Assembly: GCA_024276815.1 (NCBI GenBank)
Contig: JAJRWM010000044.1
Location: 1 to 22,856 of the forward strand
DNA length: 22,856 nucleotides
Direction: 5' to 3'
Source of the DNA: a bacterium
Lineage (GTDB): Bacteria > JACRDZ01 > JAJRWM01
Shown here: piece after piece, positions 16,770 to 22,856 of the stretch
How positions within the stretch are numbered: position 1 is the stretch's first letter
How the letters are laid out: the number at the start of each line of letters is the position of its first letter
Notes under the pieces: model-generated
What the model saw: the letters and a program-made list of their open reading frames with translations, nothing else
What the model was told of the DNA's origin: nothing
Databases searched by the model: none
Translations under genes and position numbers: made by a program

Positions 16770-16822
16770 GGCCAGGCTAAAGTTTTAGTGCTTGGGCTAC
16801 GCACACGATAGATACGCTGGGG
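16770..16822 (+). repeat. copy 2 of the two-copy intergenic element
   Basis: It has GGCCA (16770-16774), TTTTAGTGCTTGG (16783-16795), 8 variable bases, CACGATAGATA (16804-16814) and a downstream GGGG (16819-16822). Core identity with copy 1 is 27 of 32 positions. It ends 65 nt before ATG 16880. Confidence 0.7.
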
Positions 16823-16874
16823 AGGGGGGATTTAGAGGGGCGGTGTTTTCCCCTCCTATACTTGCTTGAGGGGG
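16821..16874 (+). promoter_or_regulatory. candidate translational switch: three G-rich strands competing for one C-rich strand
   Basis: CCCCTCC (16850-16856) can pair with GGAGGGG (16821-16827). CCCCTC (16850-16855) can instead pair with GAGGGG (16835-16840, 9-nt loop), or with GAGGGG at 16868-16873, which is the ribosome site of the gene at 16880. The three pairings exclude one another. The last would hide the Shine-Dalgarno sequence and the others would free it. No ligand-binding riboswitch class is recognised. Confidence 0.42.
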
Positions 16875-16879
16875 CTTAA

Positions 16880-17182
16880 ATGTGGGATAAAATGCTGGCG
16901 CAATGGCGGCAAATTCTGGAACTGCAAAACACGGAAGTCTTTTTTTACCAAAAATGGGTCCTGATTATCCTGGCTTTGGCCTTGCTGGCTGTTTTTAAAC
17001 GCCGCTGGCTTTTAAGCCTGGTTATTGTTGCTGCCATATTTGTTTTGCAGGTTATTATCACTATGGCGTCAACGCTTGGCTGGAATCCCGTAACGGCTTA
17101 TAACAGCCTGATTATCGGAATTGTTTCCGTGATCCTGATCATAACCTTGCTGCACGAATTGTTTTCAAGCGAAAGATCGTAA
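16880..17182 (+). CDS. 100-residue integral membrane protein of unknown function
   Basis: A short amphipathic N terminus (about 1-24) is followed by probable membrane helices at about 27-42 (VLIILALALLAVF), 45-64 (LLSLVIVAAIFVLQVIITMA) and 76-94 (SLIIGIVSVILIITLLHELF), separated by a basic KRRW turn. There is no signal peptidase site and no recognised family. GAGGGGG lies 5 nt before ATG 16880. The stop is followed 2 nt later by the cytochrome gene start, so both are probably on one mRNA. A role near the membrane, with the cytochrome, is suggested only by position. Confidence 0.75.
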   Translation: MWDKMLAQWRQILELQNTEVFFYQKWVLIILALALLAVFKRRWLLSLVIVAAIFVLQVIITMASTLGWNPVTAYNSLIIGIVSVILIITLLHELFSSERS

Positions 17183-17184
17183 TC

Positions 17185-17752
17185 ATGTTCAAAAAGCTTT
17201 TCCCCGTTTCGTTGTTTTTTTTTTGTTGGTTTATCGGTTCTCGTTTGCGCGGAGCCGGTAATCAATAAGGCGGAATTGAAATACGTCGGCGCTGAGCGCT
17301 GCGGCGTGTGTCATTCAGGCAGAGAGCAGAAATATATCTATGAACGCTGGAGCCTGTCGCCTCACGCCCAGGCCTATAGCGATCTCAGTTGGGAAGAAAG
17401 ACGTCTGGTTAAATGTCTCGGCTGCCATACCACCGGCTATTGGGAACGGGACAAATGGTTCCGTGGTCTGACTATGGCGGAGTTGCAGGGAGTCCAGTGT
17501 GAAGCCTGCCACGGGCCGGGCAGCCGCTATCGGAAACCTGATGTCATGAATCTGAAATTTACAGAAGAAAACCCGCTGAAACAGCGCAATAAAAAAATAG
17601 CCAGCGGGCTTAAGTATCCAACTCTTGATGACTGTAAAAAATGTCACAATGAAAAATGTCCCAAGTATAAACCCTTAGTCATTGAAAAACCTCTAATAGA
17701 TATTGCGCACCCTCAGCCCAGGGGAGATATTTTCCTGGAGAATGAGCCATGA
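17185..17752 (+). CDS. periplasmic tetrahaem cytochrome c (c554-like), frameshifted in a T10 run of the signal peptide
   Basis: Four CxxCH haem sites begin at 17300 (CGVCH), 17414 (CLGCH), 17498 (CEACH) and 17633 (CKKCH). The pattern YVGAERCGVCH...SPHAQAY...CLGCHTTGY resembles cytochrome c554/c-prime-type multihaem domains, which carry electrons outside the cytoplasmic membrane. ATG 17185 begins a signal peptide (MFKKLFPVSL, then Phe run) in one frame. After the ten-T run at 17215-17224 the hydrophobic core continues (VGLSVLVCAEP) in the frame that carries the haems. Removing one T restores a 188-residue secreted protein. In the haem frame there is no ATG, GTG or TTG that would keep the signal peptide, so a start at 17276 would leave the protein in the cytoplasm. 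The stop overlaps the next ATG (ATGA). Confidence 0.82.
17215..17224 (+). repeat. homopolymer run of ten T at the frameshift point
   Basis: Ten consecutive T's inside the signal-peptide region of the cytochrome gene. Nine would keep the frame. This is a site prone both to sequencing or assembly indels and to genuine slippage. Confidence 0.9.
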
Positions 17753-18627
17753 TACTGGTCGCCGGCGGGACCGGATTTGTTGGCCGGCAGGTTGTCAAAC
17801 GGTTGAGTGATGATAATCGTAAAACGCGCGTTCTGGCGAGAACATACGTTGGGTTCGCTGAACTGAATCCGCCGGATGCCGAACTGGCTCTTGGCGATAT
17901 CACCTCCCCGGAAACCCTGCCCGCCGCTTTCGCCGGCGTGGCTACCCTGGTTCATCTGGTCGGGATCATACAGGAGGTTGATGACGCCACTTTTGAAACA
18001 ATACATGTTGAAGGCACTCTAAACCTGATTAATGCCGCTCAGAAAAGCAACGTCAGAAAAATTATCTACGTCAGCGCGCTGGGTGTCAGGGAACATGCCG
18101 CGAGCCGTTACCATCAGAGTAAATACAAGGCGGAGCAAATTGTTAAAAACAGCGGTATCGCCTACGTGATATTTCGGCCCAGCGTGATGTATGGTCAGGG
18201 CGGGGAGTTTATAAATATGCTGCTGAATATGATGAAATCGCCGTTAATTCCGCTCATTGGCGGCGGGGGCAATAAAATGCAGCCGTTGTTTGTCGGCGAT
18301 CTGGCGTTATGTCTCGCGAAATCGGTCAGCATGGCTGAAACCAATAATAAAATATTCGAAATAGCCGGGCCTGAGCCAATGACTTACAAAGAGATGATCA
18401 GGCTGATTATCAAGGTCAAAAAGATACGTCGCTGTTTGTTTAACCTGCCATTTTTTTTGGTGAAACCGTTGGTCGCTATGATGGAAATGGTTGTCAGCCA
18501 GCCGCCTTTAACTTCAGATCAGCTGATTATGCTACGGGAAGATAATGTCGCCGGGACAGACTTGGTAACCGAAACCTTTGGCGTTGAATTGGTGAGAATG
18601 GTTAGTTGGTTAACGGAAAACGTTTGA
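17749..18627 (+). CDS. NAD(P)-binding atypical SDR, NDUFA9-like/NmrA-type epimerase family
   Basis: 292 residues with an N-terminal Rossmann fold: VAGGTGFVGRQVV (G6-G7-T8-G9-F10-V11-G12). Also visible are LVHLVGIIQEVDDATFETIHVEGT cut as VHLVGIIQE and HVEGTLNLINAA, then VSALGVREHA and a complete Y-x-x-x-K site (Y121-H-Q-S-K125). IFRPSVMYGQGGEFINML and FVGDLALCLAKSV are typical of the family that includes the complex I accessory subunit NDUFA9 and bacterial 'NDUFA9 family' proteins. The bacterial role is not well defined; quinone- or membrane-linked redox roles are discussed for relatives. The ATGA overlap with the cytochrome gene supports coupled translation. Confidence 0.88.
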   Translation: MILVAGGTGFVGRQVVKRLSDDNRKTRVLARTYVGFAELNPPDAELALGDITSPETLPAAFAGVATLVHLVGIIQEVDDATFETIHVEGTLNLINAAQKSNVRKIIYVSALGVREHAASRYHQSKYKAEQIVKNSGIAYVIFRPSVMYGQGGEFINMLLNMMKSPLIPLIGGGGNKMQPLFVGDLALCLAKSVSMAETNNKIFEIAGPEPMTYKEMIRLIIKVKKIRRCLFNLPFFLVKPLVAMMEMVVSQPPLTSDQLIMLREDNVAGTDLVTETFGVELVRMVSWLTENV

Positions 18628-18653
18628 ATTTTAACGCGATTATTGAGGGAATT

Positions 18654-19877
18654 ATGGATAAATTGGATGTTCTGGTTGTCGATGATGAAGCGTATGTCTG
18701 TCTGATGCTTGAGAGGATGATGCAAAATCTCAACTTCAGGGTTGAAACGGTCAATGATGGCTATTCCGCCATTGAAAAAGCCGACGCCCGGGATTTCGAC
18801 GTGGTGCTGTGCGACATTAACATGCCGGATCTGGACGGCCTGACTATTCTGAAAAGGATAAAAAGGATACAACCCTACGCTGTGTTTATCATGATCAGCG
18901 GGTATTCATCGCTTGAGTCGGCTTTAAAGGCTACTGAACTGGGAGCTTATGACTACTTGGTAAAACCGTTCAGTTTCGATCAGGTGCGTCTCAGCATTCA
19001 CCGGGGGATTGAAAATAAAAAACTGCTCCTGGCAAACCGACGGCTTCTGGAGGATGTTCAGGATATGAATAAATGTCTGGAGCGAAAGGTTGAGGAAAGG
19101 ACTGCCGAGTTAAGGAAAGCGTATGAGCAGCTCAAGGAATTGGATGCTCTGAAATCCAATTTCCTGGATCTGATTTCTCATGAAGTTAATTCCCCGATTA
19201 CCCTGATATCGGGCTACCTGGATTTACTAAAGCGTGATATTGATAATATCAGTAAAGAGGAATTATGTCGGTTGCTGGAAGGGGCTAACCAGGGAACCAT
19301 CAGGTTGAAAAAAATTATTAACGACGTCATGGAATTAATTACCCTGGAAGCCGGCAAACCTTTCAGGAATCTCCATAAAATTGATTTGAGGAAAGTCCTG
19401 GAACAAAATATCCTGAGAATTAAAGATACCATCAGAGAAAGGAGTCTGAAGTTAATCGTTGAGCGGCCGGATGAACCCTTACTGGTAATGGGTGACGCCT
19501 CGCGGCTGCAACAGGCGTTCCATAATGTGATCAATAACGCCATAAAATATACTCCTGATGACAAGAGTATCTTCATTGCCTTGAAAAAAGCTAATCGTAA
19601 CCAGGCGGAACTGATGATTGCGGATGAGGGAATCGGCGTGCCCAGGCATCTCCAGGATAAAATATTCCATCCGTTTTATGAAGCTCTTGATATTAAACAT
19701 CATTCCTCCGGCGAAACTAAATTTATGGGGGGCGGCATGGGGCTGGGGTTGCCGATAAGTCATAAGATAATTGCCGGGCATGGCGGGGAAATATCTTTGA
19801 AAAGCAAAGGGTATGATAAAGGCAGTACTTTTATTATCCGTTTACCTTTAGTTAAGAAAACAGCGAAGGGGAAATAA
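18654..19877 (+). CDS. hybrid response regulator-histidine kinase (REC-HisKA-HATPase_c)
   Basis: A 407-residue soluble two-component protein with an N-terminal receiver. D10/D11, phospho-acceptor D54 (LCDINMPDLDGL) and K104 (LVKPF) are in place, with S82 as the switch Ser. A coiled coil at about 120-165 leads to HisKA with H176 (LISHEVNSPITL). HATPase_c follows with its N box (FHNVINNAIKYTPD), G1 (DEGIGVP), F (DKIFHPFYE) and G2 (GGGMGLGLPI). All catalytic residues look intact. No membrane or periplasmic sensor is present, so it probably takes phosphate or signals from another protein. ATG 18654 is preferred because it sits after TTGAGGGA and begins the receiver directly; the in-frame TTG at 18606 lies inside the preceding gene. 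Its output partner is not in the window. Confidence 0.94.
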   Translation: MDKLDVLVVDDEAYVCLMLERMMQNLNFRVETVNDGYSAIEKADARDFDVVLCDINMPDLDGLTILKRIKRIQPYAVFIMISGYSSLESALKATELGAYDYLVKPFSFDQVRLSIHRGIENKKLLLANRRLLEDVQDMNKCLERKVEERTAELRKAYEQLKELDALKSNFLDLISHEVNSPITLISGYLDLLKRDIDNISKEELCRLLEGANQGTIRLKKIINDVMELITLEAGKPFRNLHKIDLRKVLEQNILRIKDTIRERSLKLIVERPDEPLLVMGDASRLQQAFHNVINNAIKYTPDDKSIFIALKKANRNQAELMIADEGIGVPRHLQDKIFHPFYEALDIKHHSSGETKFMGGGMGLGLPISHKIIAGHGGEISLKSKGYDKGSTFIIRLPLVKKTAKGK

Positions 19878-19880
19878 TCC

Positions 19881-21422
19881 TTGAAAGTGGTTAGCTCTGC
19901 GCAAATGCGCGATATCGAAGAAAAAGCTGCCCGCGAGTTTGGCGTCGGTACGCTGATCATGATGGAAAACGCCGGGGCCCAGTCCGCCCGCCTGATTAAC
20001 GAAAGCTATCCGGCTCAACATCTGAAAGTTATTGTTGTCTGCGGCTCCGGCAATAACGGGGGGGATGGCTTTGTTGTCGCCCGTCACCTGATTAATTCCG
20101 GTAAGAAGGTTGTTACTTACTATATCGGTGAACCGAAAAAAATAAAAGGTGACGCCCTGATTAACTGGAAAATCCTTCAGGCCATGGGTAAACCGGTTGC
20201 CATCATCAGCCGGGAAACGGAAATCGCTGGTTTGGCTGGTGAGCTTGGCGGCGGCGATTTAATCGTGGACGCGTTGCTGGGTACCGGGATACGGGGAAAG
20301 GTGGTCGGAATATATCAAAAAATTATAGAAATTCTGAACTCGGCCGAAAAAACAATTATCGCTATCGATACGCCCTCAGGTTTACCGGTTGACCGAGGCG
20401 TGATCGACGGCTCCGTCATTAAAGCTGAGATGACGGTCACCATGGCTTTACCTAAAATCGGTTTTTTTCATCCGCATTCGATTGCCCATATCGGTGCACT
20501 GAAAATCGCCGATATTGGTATACCTCGCTCCTTGTTTGACGAGTTGACGCCAAAGGTTAATCTAGTCGAAATAAATGATTTGCCGAAGCCGCCCGGGAGA
20601 CCTCTTAACGCCCATAAAGGAAAGGGCGGACGGCTGCTCGTGATAGCCGGTTGCTCCCGATACAGCGGAGCTGCCGTTTTGGCCGGGCAGGCAGCACTGA
20701 ACAGCGGCGCTTCCTATGTCAACCTTGCCGTGCCAGAAAATATCGCCTCGGTTATCAATACCCATCTGGTCGAAGCGGTTGTGGAACCGTTAACGGATAG
20801 CGGGGGCGGCCGCGTCGCTTATTCTAACAAGGAACGTCTGCTGGAATTAGCCGGCCGGGTGGATGCCGTCGTGCTGGGGCCGGGACTGGGGCAGGATGAT
20901 GATCTTGTCAGGCTGGTCAAAGAGTTGGTTGCCGAAATTGATCGGCCCCTGATTATTGACGCTGACGGCCTGAATATCCTGGCCAAAGATATCGGTATCC
21001 TGAAAAAACGCCGGCCAGCGACTTTGTTGACGCCCCACGCCGGCGAATTGGCGAGATTAACCGGGCGGTCAACCGCGGAAATAAGCGGGGAACGATTCCA
21101 GGTCGTCTGTGAGTTTGCCACCCAATATCAGGTCAACCTTTTATTGAAGGGGCCTCGGAGCTTAATCGCCAATCAGGGCGGCGAACTGAGTATCATCCCT
21201 GTCGGGGGACCTGAACTGGCGACCGCCGGCAGCGGCGATGTCCTGGCCGGATTATTGGGCGGTGTTTGCGCCCGTGGCCTGGATTTGTACGAGGCAGCTA
21301 AATTTGGCTGTTACTGTCATGGATTGAGTGGTAAAATAGCGTTACGGGAATTAGGGATTGTTAAGGCCGGGGATATCGCCTCGTATTTGCCAAAAGCTTT
21401 TGGTGCGCTAAGTCAGAAATGA
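19881..21422 (+). CDS. nnr: bifunctional NAD(P)H-hydrate epimerase / ADP-dependent NAD(P)H-hydrate dehydratase
   Basis: Repairs hydrated NADH and NADPH. At 513 residues it is the usual two-domain YjeF length. The N-terminal epimerase domain (about 1-215) has VCGSGNNGGDGFVVARHL and AIDTPSGLPVDRG. The C-terminal dehydratase domain (about 225-510) has NAHKGKGGRLLVIAG, VLGPGLGQDDD, LIIDADGLNIL, LLTPHAGELARLTG and TAGSGDVLAGLLGG, the ATP/ADP-binding signature. The start is TTG 19881, 3 nt after the histidine-kinase stop; AAGGGGAAA just upstream is the ribosome site. It is a housekeeping repair enzyme, and here it begins a four-gene co-directional run to the window end. Confidence 0.97.
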   Translation: MKVVSSAQMRDIEEKAAREFGVGTLIMMENAGAQSARLINESYPAQHLKVIVVCGSGNNGGDGFVVARHLINSGKKVVTYYIGEPKKIKGDALINWKILQAMGKPVAIISRETEIAGLAGELGGGDLIVDALLGTGIRGKVVGIYQKIIEILNSAEKTIIAIDTPSGLPVDRGVIDGSVIKAEMTVTMALPKIGFFHPHSIAHIGALKIADIGIPRSLFDELTPKVNLVEINDLPKPPGRPLNAHKGKGGRLLVIAGCSRYSGAAVLAGQAALNSGASYVNLAVPENIASVINTHLVEAVVEPLTDSGGGRVAYSNKERLLELAGRVDAVVLGPGLGQDDDLVRLVKELVAEIDRPLIIDADGLNILAKDIGILKKRRPATLLTPHAGELARLTGRSTAEISGERFQVVCEFATQYQVNLLLKGPRSLIANQGGELSIIPVGGPELATAGSGDVLAGLLGGVCARGLDLYEAAKFGCYCHGLSGKIALRELGIVKAGDIASYLPKAFGALSQK

Positions 21423-21444
21423 ATGGAGTAAAGGAGAGGAACTA

Positions 21445-21900
21445 ATGCTCGCGAAAGATATAATGACCAAAGATGTTTTATCTGTAAATCCGCAAATGTC
21501 AGTGAAAGAATTGGCTGACTTTTTTCTCCAACATAAAATAAGCGGCGCTCCCGTGATGGCTGATAGCCGCCTGGTTGGTATGGTCACTGAGGAAGATGTT
21601 ATCTTCCATGATAAACAGGTGCATTTACCGACGGTTGTGGCCATCTTTGACGCGGTCATTTATCTTGACAGTCCCAGGAATTTCGAACAGGAAATGGGGA
21701 AGGTGCTGGGGAAAAAAGTGGAGTCCATTATGAACACCCAGGTGGCCACGGTCAGTGAGGATACCCCGGTCAGTGAGATCGCCACTATGATGGTCAAAGA
21801 CAACCATTATTTGATACCGGTTATGAGCGGAGACGAATTGTTGGGTATTATTGGTAAGGCTGATATTCTGAAGGCTATTACCTCTGAAATGGAGCAATGA
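21445..21900 (+). CDS. two-CBS-domain protein
   Basis: 151 residues made of a CBS pair (Bateman module) and nothing else. CBS1 (about 1-60) reads AKDIMTKDVLSVNPQMSV...GAPVMADSRLVGMVTEEDV. CBS2 (about 93-150) reads VESIMNTQVATVSEDTPVSEI...YLIPVMSGDELLGIIGKADIL. A roughly 35-residue linker lies between them (the EQEMGKVLGKK region). Such proteins bind adenosine nucleotides and act as small regulatory subunits. Stand-alone forms are common next to nnr, as here, 22 nt downstream. AAGGAGAGG precedes ATG 21445. The stop overlaps the next ATG (ATGA). The ligand and target cannot be read from sequence. Confidence 0.93.
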   Translation: MLAKDIMTKDVLSVNPQMSVKELADFFLQHKISGAPVMADSRLVGMVTEEDVIFHDKQVHLPTVVAIFDAVIYLDSPRNFEQEMGKVLGKKVESIMNTQVATVSEDTPVSEIATMMVKDNHYLIPVMSGDELLGIIGKADILKAITSEMEQ

Positions 21901-22394
21901 TATCGTTTCGGGATGGCGAACACAAGGGATTACTGGTTACTCTTTTAGATATTTTTATCCTGGCGCTCTTTATTTTCTTTGTAAAAGGCTATTACAGTTT
22001 TACTCCCATAACCGCCCGGAAAATCGACGATGTAATGTATCGGTTGATGGCAACTGACAAGGGGACGTTCCTTAATTTCAACCTGAAGGTGAAAAACTTA
22101 TCAAGTTCGCCCAAAGTTCTTTTAAGTGAAAGCGGGCGTTTTTTTGAAATGGAAATAAGTAAAAATAATGAAAGAACCTGGACCTGGAGCAAAGACAAGT
22201 TTTTTCCGAGACGGGATGCCAAAATTATTTTAGTCCCGCAAAAGAATCGTGAATTTAACTTTAGGTGGGACAAGATCGATGACTGGGGTAAAGATGTCGG
22301 ACCAGGCGAATATCTGGTTAAATGCAGCCTGTTGTTTCTGGCGAATCATCCGGAGATTACCATGACGCTGAAAATAAAGGAGCCGGTCAATTGA
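21897..22394 (+). CDS. membrane-anchored BsuPI-like (intracellular proteinase inhibitor-like) domain protein
   Basis: 165 residues with one N-terminal membrane helix at about 12-29 (LLVTLLDIFILALFIFFV) and an extracytoplasmic beta domain. The latter follows the BsuPI pattern: FNLKVKNLSSSPKVL, SESGRFFEMEI, the WTWSKDKFF strand, ILVPQKNREFNFRW and a closing VGPGEYLVKCSLLF. BsuPI domains are named after a Bacillus proteinase inhibitor, but in most bacteria they are uncharacterised beta-sandwich modules. The start overlaps the CBS gene stop (ATGA) and the stop overlaps the next gene's TTG, so all are probably translated together. A cell-envelope role with the CsgG-like neighbour is likely. Protease inhibition is not shown. 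Confidence 0.72.
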   Translation: MISFRDGEHKGLLVTLLDIFILALFIFFVKGYYSFTPITARKIDDVMYRLMATDKGTFLNFNLKVKNLSSSPKVLLSESGRFFEMEISKNNERTWTWSKDKFFPRRDAKIILVPQKNREFNFRWDKIDDWGKDVGPGEYLVKCSLLFLANHPEITMTLKIKEPVN

Positions 22395-22856
22395 AATTTT
22401 TTATCTCGCTCCTGCTAGCCATAACTCTGCTGTGCGGTTCTGTTTATAGCCAGGGGGTGACGGTCGGCGTTTTGGACTTTAAAATAAGCAGTTCTGAAGA
22501 CCATCTGGATTACCTGGCCGACGGGATTCCTGAGATGCTGATAACTGACCTGACCTTCCAAAGCGGGATTACAGTCGTGGAACGGGATCGACTGGCAGAA
22601 ATCATGGCCGAACAAGGGCTGTCAATTTCCGGCGCCGTTGATAATGAACAAGCCGCCGAGATTGGCAAGCTCCTGGGGGTTGACGTGATGATCCTGGGCA
22701 GTCTTAGCCAGGTCAGGGAGCAAATACGTCTGGACAGCCATCTGGTGAAGGTTGAAACCGGCAGTGTTTATGAGGGACGGAAGGTGAGGGGAGTCGGCGA
22801 GGCTAATATCTTTGATCTGGTGGACAGGCTGTCCGAAGAAATAGTCGTTTCCCTGC
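22391..22856 (+). CDS. CsgG-like lipoprotein/secretion-family protein (partial, runs off the right edge)
   Basis: TTG 22391 overlaps the preceding stop (TTGA). The first 155 codons are open to the window end. A signal peptide (MKFFISLLLAITLLCGSVYS, then QGVTVG) is followed by a CsgG-type domain: VGVLDFKISSS, GIPEMLITDLTF, VVERDRLAEIMAEQGLS and GKLLGVDVMILGSLSQV. In this family the 'erected' ERxxLxxIxxEQ helix and the A/S-x-x-I-G-K-x-L-G-[AV]-D motif are typical. Members include the curli secretion channel CsgG and many envelope proteins of unknown role. Cys15 follows L-L and could be a lipobox Cys, though a signal peptidase I site after VYS is as good. Pore formation cannot be judged without the C terminus. 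Confidence 0.85.
   Translation, partial: MKFFISLLLAITLLCGSVYSQGVTVGVLDFKISSSEDHLDYLADGIPEMLITDLTFQSGITVVERDRLAEIMAEQGLSISGAVDNEQAAEIGKLLGVDVMILGSLSQVREQIRLDSHLVKVETGSVYEGRKVRGVGEANIFDLVDRLSEEIVVSL

Larger units (their letters stand above)
16620..16879 (+). promoter_or_regulatory. 260-nt intergenic region with repeats and possible RNA switch
   Basis: No coding sequence was seen; in particular no PilZ-like continuation of the preceding gene in any frame. From left to right it holds a 16-17 nt imperfect direct repeat (16627 and 16649), a 9-bp inverted repeat (16664-16672 with 16727-16735) and a palindrome (16704-16717). The second copy of the shared intergenic element (16770-16822) follows, then three G-rich strands that compete for one C-rich strand just before the next gene. 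Confidence 0.6.

Noticed and set aside
17276-17278. Cytochrome start at 17276
   Set aside because: It would leave a tetrahaem protein without a signal peptide, although a clear signal peptide is encoded just upstream in two frames joined at the T10 run.
18606-18653. Upstream TTG start for the receiver-histidine kinase
   Set aside because: It lies within the end of the preceding gene and adds 16 residues before a receiver domain that normally starts at the MDKLDVLVVDDE position. ATG 18654 has a ribosome site.
1-22856. tRNA genes, CRISPR array, insertion sequence or phage genes
   Set aside because: No cloverleaf sequence, regular spaced repeats, transposase, integrase or phage motif was recognised on either strand by eye.

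Overview
The window is a gene-dense bacterial stretch of about 22.9 kb with roughly even base composition. Every convincing gene is on the + strand, and many genes are joined by 1-4 nt overlaps. Shine-Dalgarno sites are common, and GTG and TTG starts are used. No rRNA, tRNA, IS element or CRISPR array was seen. The content suggests an uncultivated or deep-branching, probably diderm and anaerobic-type bacterium: a propeller/TPR/Ser-Thr kinase, FHA-HD-GYP and HEAT proteins, a multihaem cytochrome, a CsgG-type protein, and a threonine operon using an ApgM-type enzyme. I cannot name the phylum from sequence alone.

Layout. 1-6818 is an aspartate-family and branched-chain amino acid operon: the tail of a probable aminotransferase, hom, thrC, a 58-residue Cys-containing small protein, an ApgM/homoserine-kinase-like enzyme, lysC and cimA. 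Classical thrB is absent here, so the ApgM-like protein is the obvious candidate for the homoserine kinase step. 6832-11587 is a signalling pair: an FHA-HD-GYP cyclic-di-GMP phosphodiesterase-type protein and a very large secreted-propeller/TPR/transmembrane/TPR/Ser-Thr kinase. 11785-14421 is valS, followed by a HEAT-repeat protein and a small membrane protein. 16880-19877 holds a small membrane protein, a tetrahaem cytochrome c, an NDUFA9-like atypical SDR and a receiver-histidine kinase. 19881-22856 holds nnr (NAD(P)HX repair), a two-CBS protein, a membrane-anchored BsuPI-like protein and the start of a CsgG-like protein.

Main oddities. Three otherwise intact genes (cimA, the propeller kinase and the HEAT gene) are each cut by one in-frame TAA. 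In cimA the TAA replaces a strongly conserved Glu, and Glu (GAA) would also fit at the other two sites. A fourth gene, the cytochrome, has a one-base excess in a run of ten T inside its signal peptide. These may be real lesions, assembly errors, or recoding or phase variation; the sequence alone cannot decide.

The only two long intergenic gaps (before valS and before the 100-residue membrane protein) share a 32-nt element built of two identical boxes at identical spacing. Each copy is followed by a G-rich strand that can pair with a downstream C-rich strand of different sequence. In the second gap the C-rich strand could also mask the Shine-Dalgarno site, which resembles a regulatory RNA switch.
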